Part shown: positions 8,355-16,654 of the stretch, one piece after another
How positions within the stretch are numbered: the first letter of the stretch is position 1
Layout of the letters: every line of letters starts with the position of its first letter
Assembly (NCBI RefSeq): GCF_000372825.1
Contig: NZ_KB910516.1
Location: 3,019,825-3,083,824 of the forward strand
Direction of reading: 5' to 3'
Length of the DNA stretch: 64,000 nucleotides
DNA from: Methylobacterium sp. 77
GTDB lineage: Bacteria > Pseudomonadota > Alphaproteobacteria > Rhizobiales > Beijerinckiaceae
Made by a program: the position numbers and the translations under genes
The notes under the pieces: generated by a model
Seen by the model: only the letters and a program-made list of their open reading frames with translations
Database searches by the model: none
Told to the model about the DNA's origin: nothing

Positions 8355-9509
8355 TCACGCTGCCGCGCCGATCGTGTCGGCCATCCGCGCCTCGCGGTCG
8401 CCCATCGGCCTTTCCGGTCCGGTCGTGGTGTCGCGCGCGGTCTGGTGCTCCATTTCGGCGTTGATCTCGGCCCCCAGGAGCACGATCGTGGTCGAGATCC
8501 AGATCCAGGTCATGAAGCCGATGGCGGCGCCGAGCGAGCCGTAGGTCTCGTTGTAATTGCCGAAGCTGGCGACATACCAGGAGAACAGGATCGAGGCGGC
8601 GAGCCAGAGCAGGCCGGCGACGGCCCCGCCGGTGCCGACCCAGCGCCAGCGCGGCCGCTCGCGGCTCGGACCGTAGCGGTAGAGCAGCGAGAGCCCTCCG
8701 AGCAGGACGACGAGGAGGCCCGGCCAGCGCAGCAGGGCGATGAGGCGGGCGCCCTGCCCGAAGCCGAAGAAATTGAACACGACCGGCAGCACGACGATGC
8801 TGGTGAGCGCGAGGATGGTGAAGCCGAGCGCTCCGACGGTGAAGGTGAGTGAGCGCAGGTTCAGCATCACGAAGGAGCGCTTCTCGTCCTCCTCGTAGAC
8901 GACGTTCAGGGCGTCGAACATCGCCTTCATCGCGGCATTGGCGCTCCAGAGCGAGAGGACGAGGCTGGAGAAGAAGGTCAGGCCCAGCGTGCCGTTGTCC
9001 TTGGCGGCGATGCGCTTCACCTGCTCGCCGATGATGTCGATGGCGCTGGAGGGCAGCACCCCCTGCATGCTGGAGAGGTGTTCGTTGATCGCTCCGACAT
9101 CGGCGACGAGGCCGTAGCACGAGACCAGGGCGGCGATGGCCGGGAACAGCGACAGCAGGGTGAAAAAGGTGACGCCGGCCGCGACCGCCAGCACGCGGTC
9201 CTTGTTGAATTCCAGGTAGACGCGGACGGCGATGTCCTTCCATCCGGCGCGGGTGATCTCGGTCGGACTTCCCGCCGCCCGGCCGCGATGGACCTGGGTC
9301 GCCGCCACCCATTCCGCATTGCGGCCGCTATGCGAGCGGGCGCCCTCGTTGCGGCGCGGCTCCGGCTCGCCATCGTCCCGTTTCGGGCTTCGCGACCGGG
9401 GCGCCAGCGACAGGGCGACGAGCGCCGCCCCCATCGCCAGGGTCCAGAGCAGGGAATGGGCGGCGCCCGGCCCGGATGTGCCGGGGGGCTGAGGCTGAGA
9501 CGGGGGCAT
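8355..9509 (-). CDS. YihY/BrkB family inner-membrane protein
   Basis: Polytopic membrane protein of the YihY/virulence factor BrkB family (once misnamed ribonuclease BN), function unclear. After an N-terminal hydrophobic segment and a basic, low-complexity linker comes the conserved core: DRVLAVAAGVTFFTLLSLFPAIAALVS, SLWSANAAMKAMFDALN-VYEE, and GSLGAAIGFMTWIWIS-LLGAEINAE, with about six helices. The frame could begin farther upstream (to 9575) with TTG. ATG 9509 is used as the first ATG, without a clear ribosome site. The C-terminal 40 residues are polar. It lies just downstream of msrB's start in the opposite reading order and is probably its own unit. Confidence 0.85.
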   Translation of the reverse strand: MPPSQPQPPGTSGPGAAHSLLWTLAMGAALVALSLAPRSRSPKRDDGEPEPRRNEGARSHSGRNAEWVAATQVHRGRAAGSPTEITRAGWKDIAVRVYLEFNKDRVLAVAAGVTFFTLLSLFPAIAALVSCYGLVADVGAINEHLSSMQGVLPSSAIDIIGEQVKRIAAKDNGTLGLTFFSSLVLSLWSANAAMKAMFDALNVVYEEDEKRSFVMLNLRSLTFTVGALGFTILALTSIVVLPVVFNFFGFGQGARLIALLRWPGLLVVLLGGLSLLYRYGPSRERPRWRWVGTGGAVAGLLWLAASILFSWYVASFGNYNETYGSLGAAIGFMTWIWISTTIVLLGAEINAEMEHQTARDTTTGPERPMGDREARMADTIGAAA

Positions 9510-9596
9510 GACGGCAACCGGTACGGAGACGGCGCGAGCTTGGCCGTTCGCTGACGAGAACCCTTGGCCCGTCAAAGCGTTCCGCCGCCTCGGATT

Positions 9597-11117
9597 TCAG
9601 CGGCGGTAGAGCTCCGCATGCGCCTCGCGCAGCAGGTTCTTCTGCACCTTGCCCATGGCGTTGCGCGGCAGCTCGTCGGCGAAGAGGACGCGCTTGGGGC
9701 ATTTGAACCGGGCGAGGCGCCCTTCGAGGATCCGCAGGATCTCCTGCTCGCCCGGCGCGTCCGGGCGGGCGACGACGATCGCGGTGACGCCTTCGCCGAA
9801 ATCGGCATGGGCCAGGCCGATCACGGCGGATTCGACCACGCCCGGAAGCGCGTCGATCTCGTTCTCGACTTCCTTCGGGTAGACGTTGTAGCCGCCGGTG
9901 ATGATGAGGTCCTTGCCGCGCCCGACGATGTGGACGTAGCCGCGCGCGTCGATCTTGCCGAGATCGCCGGTGATGAAGAACCCATCCGCCTTGAACTCGG
10001 CCGCCGTCTTCTCCGGCATGCGCCAGTAGCCCCGGAACACGTTCGGCCCCTTCACCTCGATCATTCCCACCGCATCGGCAGGAAGCGCGCGGCCCGTCTC
10101 CGGGTCGACCACCCTGAGCGAGACGCCCGGCAGGGGCATGCCCACCGTGCCGGCGATGCGCTCGCCGTCATGGGGGTTCGAGGTGTTCATGTTGGTCTCG
10201 GTCATGCCGTAGCGTTCGAGGATGGCGTGGCCGGTGCGGGCCTGCCAGTCCCGGTGCGTCTCGGCGAGGAGTGGCGCCGAGCCGGAGACGAACAGGCGGA
10301 TCTTGCCCACCGCCTCCGGGGTGAGGCCCGGCTCCCTGAGGAGGCGGGTGTAGAAGGTCGGCACGCCCATCATCGCCGTCGCCCGCGCCATCAGCGGAAG
10401 CACCTGCTTCGGGTCGAATTTCGGCAGGAAGATCGCGGTGGCGCCGGCCAGCAGCACGACGTTGGTGGCGACGAACAGGCCGTGGGTGTGGAACACCGGC
10501 AGGGCGTGGATCAGCACGTCGTCGGCGGTGAAGCGCCAAGCCTCCACCAGGGTGACGGCGTTGGAGGCGAGATTGTCGTGGCTGAGCATGGCGCCCTTCG
10601 AGCGCCCGGTGGTGCCGGAGGTGTAGAGGATCGCCGCGAGGTCGTCGGGACCGCGCGCCACATCGGCGAAATCGGCGCTCGCCGCGTCCGCCGCCTCCGC
10701 CATGCTGCCGCGACCCGACGCGTCGAGGGTGCGCAGGGCGGACACCTTCGCCTCGGCGGCGACCGGCTCCAGGGCGGCGAGCCGGGCCGAGTCGCAGACG
10801 AACAGAGCCGGCTCGGCATCCGACAGGAAATACGCGATCTCCGGGGCGGTATAGGCGGTGTTGAGCGGCAGGAAGACGGCGCCGGCCCGAACCGCGCCGA
10901 GATAGAGGAACACCACCTCGGCGCTCTTCTCGACCTGAACGGCGACGCGGTCGCCGGTCCTCACCCCGAGCGCCTTGAGGGCCGAGGCATAGGCGGCCGA
11001 GCGGTCGAGCATGTCGGCATAGCTGATCCGCGCGCCGTCGCCGGTCTCGAGGAAGGTCCGGGTGGCGGGGTCGGCGGGCAGGCTCGCCCGGATGAGGTCG
11101 AAGAGATGGTTACGCAT
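9597..11117 (-). CDS. matB: Malonyl-CoA synthetase (MatB-type acyl-CoA ligase)
   Basis: ANL-superfamily ligase that activates malonate (or methylmalonate) with ATP and CoA in the cytosol. In its 506 residues are the P-loop-like YTSGTTGRSKG (165-175), the HALPVFHTHG segment, ERYGMTETNMNTSNP, the hinge GRGKDLIITGGYNVYPKEVE, and the C-terminal catalytic Lys in NAMGKVQK. ATG 11117 is preferred over the upstream TTG at 11129. It lies 54 bases after malonyl-CoA decarboxylase on the same strand, which supports malonate as substrate: MatB makes malonyl-CoA and the decarboxylase yields acetyl-CoA. The MatC carrier and MatR regulator of the rhizobial operon are not adjacent. Confidence 0.9.
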   Translation of the reverse strand: MRNHLFDLIRASLPADPATRTFLETGDGARISYADMLDRSAAYASALKALGVRTGDRVAVQVEKSAEVVFLYLGAVRAGAVFLPLNTAYTAPEIAYFLSDAEPALFVCDSARLAALEPVAAEAKVSALRTLDASGRGSMAEAADAASADFADVARGPDDLAAILYTSGTTGRSKGAMLSHDNLASNAVTLVEAWRFTADDVLIHALPVFHTHGLFVATNVVLLAGATAIFLPKFDPKQVLPLMARATAMMGVPTFYTRLLREPGLTPEAVGKIRLFVSGSAPLLAETHRDWQARTGHAILERYGMTETNMNTSNPHDGERIAGTVGMPLPGVSLRVVDPETGRALPADAVGMIEVKGPNVFRGYWRMPEKTAAEFKADGFFITGDLGKIDARGYVHIVGRGKDLIITGGYNVYPKEVENEIDALPGVVESAVIGLAHADFGEGVTAIVVARPDAPGEQEILRILEGRLARFKCPKRVLFADELPRNAMGKVQKNLLREAHAELYRR

Positions 11118-11171
11118 GACGTCGTCCAACCGTGATCGAGCCGACAGCCGTGGCCGGACGACGTTCCGAAA

Positions 11172-12578
11172 TCAAGCCTCGGCCAGAGCGACGGCGCGAA
11201 TCGGCGGCAGGTTCGTCCTGAGTTCGCGGCTCACGGTCCCGGATGCCGCCACCGTGCCGAGATTGGCGTAGGTCTCGTGGTTCTTCTCGATGGCCGAGAG
11301 GTCGTAGAGGTAATTGACCATCAGCCCGCGCGATTGGGCCAGCCCCTTGCCCGAGACGTCGCCGAGGAAATTGAGCCGCTCCAGCCGGGCGCCGTTGCCG
11401 AGATGGAAGCGCGCCACGGGGTCGAGCGGCTTGCCGCGTTCGTTCTTCGCCCGCAGGAAATAGGCGGCGGCGGCCGGGATCATGGCCTTCTTCACCGCAT
11501 CGGCCTTGGCCTTGTCGCCGTGCCAGCCCGGCTCGTCGATGGCGCGCAACGCCTCGACATCGTCGCGGGTGAGGCCCTGCGGCGCATCGGAGCGGCGTTC
11601 GCGGTCGAGCCAGGCGGAGAAGCCCGGCACCGGCGACAGCGTGACGAAGGTCTTCAGGCTCGGGATCTCGCGGGCGAGGTCTTCCACCACCTGCTTGATC
11701 AGGAAATTGCCGAAGGTGACCCCGGCGAGGCCCTTCTGGCAGTTCGAGATCGAGTAGAAGATGGCGGTGGTGGCCGCGCGGGTGGGGAGAAGCTCGCGCT
11801 CATGCGCCAGGATCGGCGCGATGGCCGGGGCAATGCCGCCGGTGAGCGCCACCTCGACGAAGATCAGTGGCTCGTCCAGCAGGGCCGGATGGAAAAAGGC
11901 GAAACAGCGCCGGTCCGACGGCTCGATGCGCCGGCGCAATTCGTCCCAGCCGGCGATCTCGTGCACCGCCTCGTAGCGGATGATCTTTTCGAGGATATGG
12001 GCCGGCGTGGTCCAGTCGATATGGCGCAGCACCAGGAAGCCGCGGTTGAACCACGAAGCGAACAGATGCTCGAAATCGCTGTCGAGACTGTCGACGGCGT
12101 CGATGAGGTCGTGGTCGGCCTCATCGCCCCGCAAGTCCTTGCGTAGGGCGAAGAGGTCCTCGCGCATCCGCACCAGGGCGAGGGTGCCGTTGCGGGCGAG
12201 GTTGAGCCGGCGGATGAGCTCCTGGCTGCGCGGCTCGGCCGCCTCGTGCAACAGACCGAGCGCGGCCCGCGTCGGGTCCCGGCGATAGGCGGCGATCCCC
12301 TCGTCCACCGCCTCATGGTCGGCGCCGAACACCGTGGCGACGCCCTGAAGGAAGACGAGGCGCTCGGGCTTCGCGAGGCTGGAATAGCGCTCCAGGATCA
12401 GGCGGGCGAGAGCCACGCCCGACGCCTCGCCGCGCCGGGAGATCAGGTCTTCGCAGAGCTTGATGAGTTCCTGTGCATCGGCCCGCGAGGCGAGGTCGCC
12501 GCGGCCGATGCCGATGAGATCGCGACCACGGTCGCTGATGGTCTGCAGCAGGTCGCCGAAAAACGAGATCGCCGCCAT
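11172..12578 (-). CDS. Malonyl-CoA decarboxylase
   Basis: Converts malonyl-CoA to acetyl-CoA and CO2. The 468-residue product has the all-helical N-terminal domain (residues 1-170, with LLHEAAEPRSQELIRRLNLARNGT) and the GNAT-fold catalytic domain: HPALLDEPLIFVEVALT, then ATTAIFYSISNCQKGLAGVTFGNFLIKQV, FVTLSPVPGF and VARFHLGNGARLERLNF with the active-site His region. The protein ends normally at family length. It is the first gene of a two-gene unit with malonyl-CoA synthetase. Rhizobium names this gene matA. Confidence 0.93.
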   Translation of the reverse strand: MAAISFFGDLLQTISDRGRDLIGIGRGDLASRADAQELIKLCEDLISRRGEASGVALARLILERYSSLAKPERLVFLQGVATVFGADHEAVDEGIAAYRRDPTRAALGLLHEAAEPRSQELIRRLNLARNGTLALVRMREDLFALRKDLRGDEADHDLIDAVDSLDSDFEHLFASWFNRGFLVLRHIDWTTPAHILEKIIRYEAVHEIAGWDELRRRIEPSDRRCFAFFHPALLDEPLIFVEVALTGGIAPAIAPILAHERELLPTRAATTAIFYSISNCQKGLAGVTFGNFLIKQVVEDLAREIPSLKTFVTLSPVPGFSAWLDRERRSDAPQGLTRDDVEALRAIDEPGWHGDKAKADAVKKAMIPAAAAYFLRAKNERGKPLDPVARFHLGNGARLERLNFLGDVSGKGLAQSRGLMVNYLYDLSAIEKNHETYANLGTVAASGTVSRELRTNLPPIRAVALAEA

Positions 12579-12750
12579 GGCTCGCCGCCTGCCCCTTCAC
12601 TCGTCACCCGCACCGGAAGCGGCCGGCCTCGCGGAACGCGGCGGGCACGGGCCTCAGTCTATGATGCGGGGCGACGAAGGGCCAGAGCTTTGCAAGGGAG
12701 AACATGCCGCAGTTTCAGCGGGATGGGCTGCCAAGACAGCGGCCGGCGAT

Positions 12751-12945
12751 TCACGCTTGAGCGGATTCCACGGCAACGTGATCCGCCCGTTCCCGCCAAT
12801 CTTCGACACCGTGCTGGCGCGCGAAACGAAGTTCCGCCGCGCGCTGAGCCCGGCGCGGATCGCGAGCCCGCGAAATCTCTACTGATCCGACGGTGAACGG
12901 CACACCGAGAATTTGCTTGGCGAAACTGACGCGGTAATTCGGCAT
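12751..12945 (-). CDS. Conserved small basic protein of 64 residues
   Basis: Begins MPNYRVSFAKQILG and contains RARDPRRAQRAAELRFARQH followed by DWRERADHVAVE. It resembles a group of short alphaproteobacterial proteins of unknown function that share YRVSF at the start, an Arg/Ala-rich helix and a DWR-hAD motif near the end. A GGAG ribosome site lies six bases before the ATG. The frame continues upstream, but that extension (to 13302) is low-quality and ignored. It lies in the space behind the malonyl-CoA decarboxylase start, on the same strand. Function unknown; it could be co-transcribed with the malonate genes from upstream. Confidence 0.6.
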   Translation of the reverse strand: MPNYRVSFAKQILGVPFTVGSVEISRARDPRRAQRAAELRFARQHGVEDWRERADHVAVESAQA

Positions 12946-13340
12946 TCCAAACTCCGTTGTCGATACGCGATTCTGTTGACCGGACCTGGGAACGACTCGT
13001 CTCGACAGTCGAGACTGTGGCAGAAGGACTTGGCTGTTGCCAAGAGGGACTCTGCGGCACGCGACGCACCAAGACTTTGTCCGGTAACGATCCGTATATG
13101 GGGATCGCCGCATCCGATAAAAGGTTGCGGGCCGGGGGGACCCGAGGCCGCGCGCCGTTTTCGGGCACGGGACCCTTTCCCGCCCGCGCGGGTTGCCCAG
13201 GCGCGCCGCCGCCCCTAACCGGAGCGGGTGCCCCTCCCGCCGCCCACGGACAAGCCCCACCGGATGACGACAATCTCTACGCTTGGCCAAGAGCTTGGCC
13301 ATGGGCTTGGCGCGACGAGCCGCGACCGTTCGGTGCGCGC
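12946..13340. other. Divergent intergenic region with several small inverted repeats
   Basis: Holds no convincing gene. At 12999-13018 two overlapping palindromes occur (GTCTCGA-CAG-TCGAGAC, and ACAGTC-GA-GACTGT). At 13088-13107 there is CGATCC/GGATCG with an 8-base spacer. At 13281-13310 a GCTTGGC(CA) unit appears three times. It must carry the promoters of the small protein (minus) and the MFS carrier (plus). None of these repeats could be tied to a regulator. Confidence 0.5.
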
Positions 13341-14546
13341 GTGAGCGGCGCTCCCGCCACGGATCCGGGCCACGGCTTCACCGCCAGGGCGCGTTTCGGC
13401 CTCACACTGATCGCAGGCGGCGCCGTCGCGAACATCTACTACAACCAGCCGCTCCTGGCGGTCCTGGTGAACGAGTTCGGCGCCCGCGCGGCCCTCTTCG
13501 TCCCGACCGCGTGTCTCGTGGGCTACGGCCTCGGCATCCTCGGCCTCGTTCCCCTGGGCGATGCCTGGCCGAGGCGGACGCTCATCGTGGCGCAGCTCAT
13601 CGGCCTGAGCGTGGCCCTGCTCGGTGCCGCCCTGTCGCCGAACCTCGCATGCCTGACGGTCGCCTGCCTGTTCATCGGGTTCCTGTCCTCGGCCGCCCAG
13701 CAGGCGGTGCCCTTCGCCGCCGAGCTCGCGCCGGACGAGAGCCGCGGCCGGATCGTCGGGCAGGTGATGACCGGGCTCCTCACCGGCATCCTCCTGGCCC
13801 GGACGGTGAGCGGCTTCGTCGGGGCGCATTTCGGCTGGCGCGCCGTGTTCTTCGCCGCGGCCTTCGTGGCTCTGGCCATCGCCGCCGTGGCAGCCGCGAC
13901 CCTGCCGAAGACGAAGCAGACCAAGCCGCTGCGCTACCGCGCGCTGATGCTGTCGATCCTGTATCTGGTGAAGACGCAGCCGATCCTGCGCAATGCCAGC
14001 CTGTCCCAGGGATTGCTGTTCGCCAGCTTCAACGCGTTCTGGGCGACGCTGGCCCTGCTGGTGGAGGCCCCGCCCTTCGATCTGACCTCGGCGGGGGCCG
14101 GCCTGTTCGGGGTGATCGGGGTCTGCGGCGCCTTCGTCGCCCCGCTTTCGGGGCGCTACACCGACAGGAAAGGCGCGCGGCCCGTGGTCGTCACCGGCGG
14201 CGCCCTGGTCCTCGCCTCGTTCCTGGTTCTGTGGCTCGGCGGCGCGGTCTCGCTGATCGCGGTGGGGATCGGCGTGCTCCTCATCGATATCGGCCTCAAC
14301 GGCGCGCTCATCGCCAACCAGACCAGGGCCTATGCCCTCGTCCCCGGCGCAAGAGGGCGGATCAACACCGTGCTGTTCACGGTGATGTTCGTGTTCGGGG
14401 CGCTCGGCGCCTTCGCGGGCTCACAGGCCTTCCTGATGGCGGGATGGCCCGGCGTCTGCGCGGTCGGCGCCCTGCTCTCGGGCGCGGGCCTTCTCGTGTC
14501 GATCCTCGACCGCTCGGGCCGGACGCCCGTCGCCGGACCCGTCTGA
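13341..14546 (+). CDS. MFS transporter (YnfM/arabinose-efflux type)
   Basis: Twelve-helix inner-membrane carrier of about 400 residues. The core starts FGLTLIAGGAVANIYYNQPLLAVL, carries the loop 2-3 signature as GDAWPRRTL, and later SGRYTDRKGARPVV, the equivalent loop in the second half. ANIYYNQPLL is typical of the YnfM/NarK-like efflux subgroup. The start is uncertain: the frame is open to 12957, but GTG 13341 gives the expected short N-terminus; no good ribosome site was found. It meets cobC tail-to-tail with no bases between stop codons. Substrate unknown. Confidence 0.82.
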   Translation: MSGAPATDPGHGFTARARFGLTLIAGGAVANIYYNQPLLAVLVNEFGARAALFVPTACLVGYGLGILGLVPLGDAWPRRTLIVAQLIGLSVALLGAALSPNLACLTVACLFIGFLSSAAQQAVPFAAELAPDESRGRIVGQVMTGLLTGILLARTVSGFVGAHFGWRAVFFAAAFVALAIAAVAAATLPKTKQTKPLRYRALMLSILYLVKTQPILRNASLSQGLLFASFNAFWATLALLVEAPPFDLTSAGAGLFGVIGVCGAFVAPLSGRYTDRKGARPVVVTGGALVLASFLVLWLGGAVSLIAVGIGVLLIDIGLNGALIANQTRAYALVPGARGRINTVLFTVMFVFGALGAFAGSQAFLMAGWPGVCAVGALLSGAGLLVSILDRSGRTPVAGPV

Positions 14547-15566
14547 TCAGGCGGGTTTGAGCACGCGGGACAGGCGGCACCACTCGCCCTTGTCCGCCGG
14601 CAGGCCGAAGCGCAGCCAGCGCGGATCGGCCTCGAACCGGCGGACATAGATCCCGGCCGCTCCGAGGCGTCGGAACAGGCCGGGCGCATCGTCGAATGCG
14701 GCGGTGCGGAACAGGCAGGTGCCGCCGACGACGCGCCCTCCCCGACAGGCCAGCAGGCGGTCGAGGCGCATCGCATCGGCGTGGCGGGCGAGCGCGGCCT
14801 CGCGCAGCCAGGGCATGTCGGCCAAGGCCGCGCGGCCGATGGCGATGGCCGGCCCCGGCACCGCCCAGGGCCCCAGAGCCTCACCGATCCGCTGGGCGAG
14901 CGCCGGGTCGGTGACGGCGAAGCCGAGGCGGATGCCAGCGAGCCCATAGGTCTTGCCGAAGGAGCGCAGCACCACCAGTCCGGGCATCGGGCGCGGCGCG
15001 AGCGACTCGGCCGGCTCGAGATCGATGAAGGCCTCGTCGACGACGAGCCAGCCTCCGCGCGCGGCAAGTCCGGCCGCGAGGTCGAGAAGCCGGGCTGGTG
15101 CCCAGGTCCGGCCATCGGGATTGTTCGGGTTGACGACGACGACGACCTCCGCCCCCTCGGCCGCCTCCACATCGGAGACCATCGTCACCGCGTGGCCGCC
15201 CCGGAGCCAGGCGGCCTCGTGCTCGCCATAGGTCGGCGCGACCACGGCCACCCGCGACAGCGGCCTCAGGCGCGGCAGCGTCTCGATGAGGATCTGCGTA
15301 CCGGGCGCCGCCACCACGCGATCCGGATCGGCGACGCCATAGGCCTCGGCGGCGGCGGCGCGCAGGGATTGCAGGTCGGCACGGGACGGAAGCCGCCGGA
15401 ACGCGCTGGCCTCCAGCGGCGGACAGGGATACGGGACTGGATTGATCCCGGTGGAGAGGTCGATCCAGGGCTGCTCGGCATGCGGGAACAGAGCCGCGGC
15501 GGCATCGAGATCGCCGCCATGGGCGATCGGCCCAACCCGCTCGCCCGCCTCCTCGCTCCCGCTCAT
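14547..15566 (-). CDS. cobC: Threonine-phosphate decarboxylase CobC (cobalamin synthesis)
   Basis: PLP enzyme of the aminotransferase fold that makes (R)-1-amino-2-propanol phosphate, the linker attached to the corrin by CobD. The 339 residues include STGINPVPYP (38-47), APGTQILIETLPRL, VVNPNNPDGRTW (146-154), the VVDEAFIDL Asp-containing strand, and SFGKTYGLAGIRLG with the PLP Lys at 205. GGAGG lies four bases before ATG 15566, which fixes the start. It is transcribed divergently from cobD with 51 bases between them, so the two share a promoter region. No cobalamin riboswitch is visible there. Confidence 0.93.
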   Translation of the reverse strand: MSGSEEAGERVGPIAHGGDLDAAAALFPHAEQPWIDLSTGINPVPYPCPPLEASAFRRLPSRADLQSLRAAAAEAYGVADPDRVVAAPGTQILIETLPRLRPLSRVAVVAPTYGEHEAAWLRGGHAVTMVSDVEAAEGAEVVVVVNPNNPDGRTWAPARLLDLAAGLAARGGWLVVDEAFIDLEPAESLAPRPMPGLVVLRSFGKTYGLAGIRLGFAVTDPALAQRIGEALGPWAVPGPAIAIGRAALADMPWLREAALARHADAMRLDRLLACRGGRVVGGTCLFRTAAFDDAPGLFRRLGAAGIYVRRFEADPRWLRFGLPADKGEWCRLSRVLKPA

Positions 15567-15617
15567 CGCGCCTCCGTCACGTTTCGACACACCAGCCTGG
15601 ACCCGCTCCTCGAACCG

Positions 15618-16619
15618 ATGACCTGGACCGTTCTTTCCCATCCGCCGGATACGCTCGTCGTGCTGGGCCTCGCCCTCGCGATCGAGGCGGCGGCCGGCTA
15701 TCCGGACCGGCTCTACAGGGCGCTGGGCCATCCTGTCACCTGGATCGGCCGGGCGATCGGCGGGCTCGAGGGAGCGTTGAATACGGGCGGCGAAGGACGA
15801 CGACGCGCGGCCGGGACCGTCGGTCTCCTCGTCCTGCTGGTGACGGTCGGCTCGGTTTCCATCGGGGCGACGGCTCTGGCCGCCACGGCCGGCCCTCTGC
15901 CGGCATTGCTCCTGCTCGGTCTCGCCTGCGCGTCCCTGCCGGCCCAGCGCAGCCTCCACGATCACGTGAGCCGTGTCGCCTCCGCCCTGCGTGCCGAGGG
16001 GCTGGCGGGCGGACGACGCGAGGTCTCGATGATCGTCGGGCGCAATCCCGAGAGCCTCGACGAGGCCGGCATCTGCCGCGCCGCCATCGAGAGCCTGTCG
16101 GAGAACTTCTCCGACGGCATCGTCGCCCCCGCCTTCTGGATCGGGATCGGCGGGTTGCCGGGAGGCGCGCTCTACAAGGCCATCAACACCGCCGACAGCA
16201 TGATCGGCCACCGCACGCCCCGTCACAACGCCTACGGCTGGGCCTCGGCCCGCCTCGACGACCTCGTCAACCTGCCGGCCTCGCGGCTCTCGGCGGTACT
16301 GATCGTGGCGGCCTCCCTCCTCCATCCCGGCGCCTCGGCGGCGGGGGCGTGTCGTGCCGTCCGGCGCGATGCGGGGAAACATCGCTCGCCCAATGCCGGC
16401 TGGCCCGAGGCGGCGATGGCGGGAGCGCTCGGCCTGAGGCTGGCGGGGCCGCGCCGGTACGGCACCGAGTTCGTGGACGATGGCTGGATGGGCGACGGCC
16501 GGGCCGAGGCCGGCCCTCGGGACGTGGAGCGGGCACTGGCGCTGTATCGCATCGCCTGCGCGCTGCTGTTCGGGCTCGTCACCCTCGGCGCCCTTATACT
16601 CAAGGTTGTTCTGATATAA
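15618..16619 (+). CDS. cobD: Adenosylcobinamide-phosphate synthase CobD/CbiB
   Basis: Inner-membrane enzyme that attaches aminopropanol (or its phosphate) to adenosylcobyric acid. The product has 333 residues. The family hallmarks are HPVTWIGRAIGGLE near residue 35, VSMIVGRNPESLDEAGICRAAIESLSENFSDG split across residues 135-170, PGGALYKAINTADSMIGHR and the cytosolic YGWASARLDDLVNLPASR. About five hydrophobic segments are present, ending with a C-terminal anchor. The start ATG 15618 gives a normal N-terminus; the longer frame upstream is antisense to cobC. It works directly with the CobC product encoded divergently. Confidence 0.94.
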   Translation: MTWTVLSHPPDTLVVLGLALAIEAAAGYPDRLYRALGHPVTWIGRAIGGLEGALNTGGEGRRRAAGTVGLLVLLVTVGSVSIGATALAATAGPLPALLLLGLACASLPAQRSLHDHVSRVASALRAEGLAGGRREVSMIVGRNPESLDEAGICRAAIESLSENFSDGIVAPAFWIGIGGLPGGALYKAINTADSMIGHRTPRHNAYGWASARLDDLVNLPASRLSAVLIVAASLLHPGASAAGACRAVRRDAGKHRSPNAGWPEAAMAGALGLRLAGPRRYGTEFVDDGWMGDGRAEAGPRDVERALALYRIACALLFGLVTLGALILKVVLI

Positions 16620-16654
16620 TTTCGGTCACTGACAGTCGAAGGGACGAGCGGGCG

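Noticed and set aside
9564..11135. Plus-strand frame of 523 codons opposite matB
   Set aside because: Antisense shadow of MatB; His/Arg/Gly-rich with no recognisable sequence.
13281..13310. Triple GCTTGGC(CA) motif as a regulatory repeat
   Set aside because: Units are short, unequally spaced and partly palindromic by composition; not enough for an operator call.
12957..13340. N-terminal extension of the MFS carrier
   Set aside because: The extra 128 residues start with TTG, are Arg/Pro-rich, and carry the divergent promoter region; the carrier core begins after 13341.
14547..16382. CobC as a 611-residue protein
   Set aside because: The extra N-terminal 272 codons run antisense to cobD. GGAGG before ATG 15566 and normal CobC length fix the shorter form.
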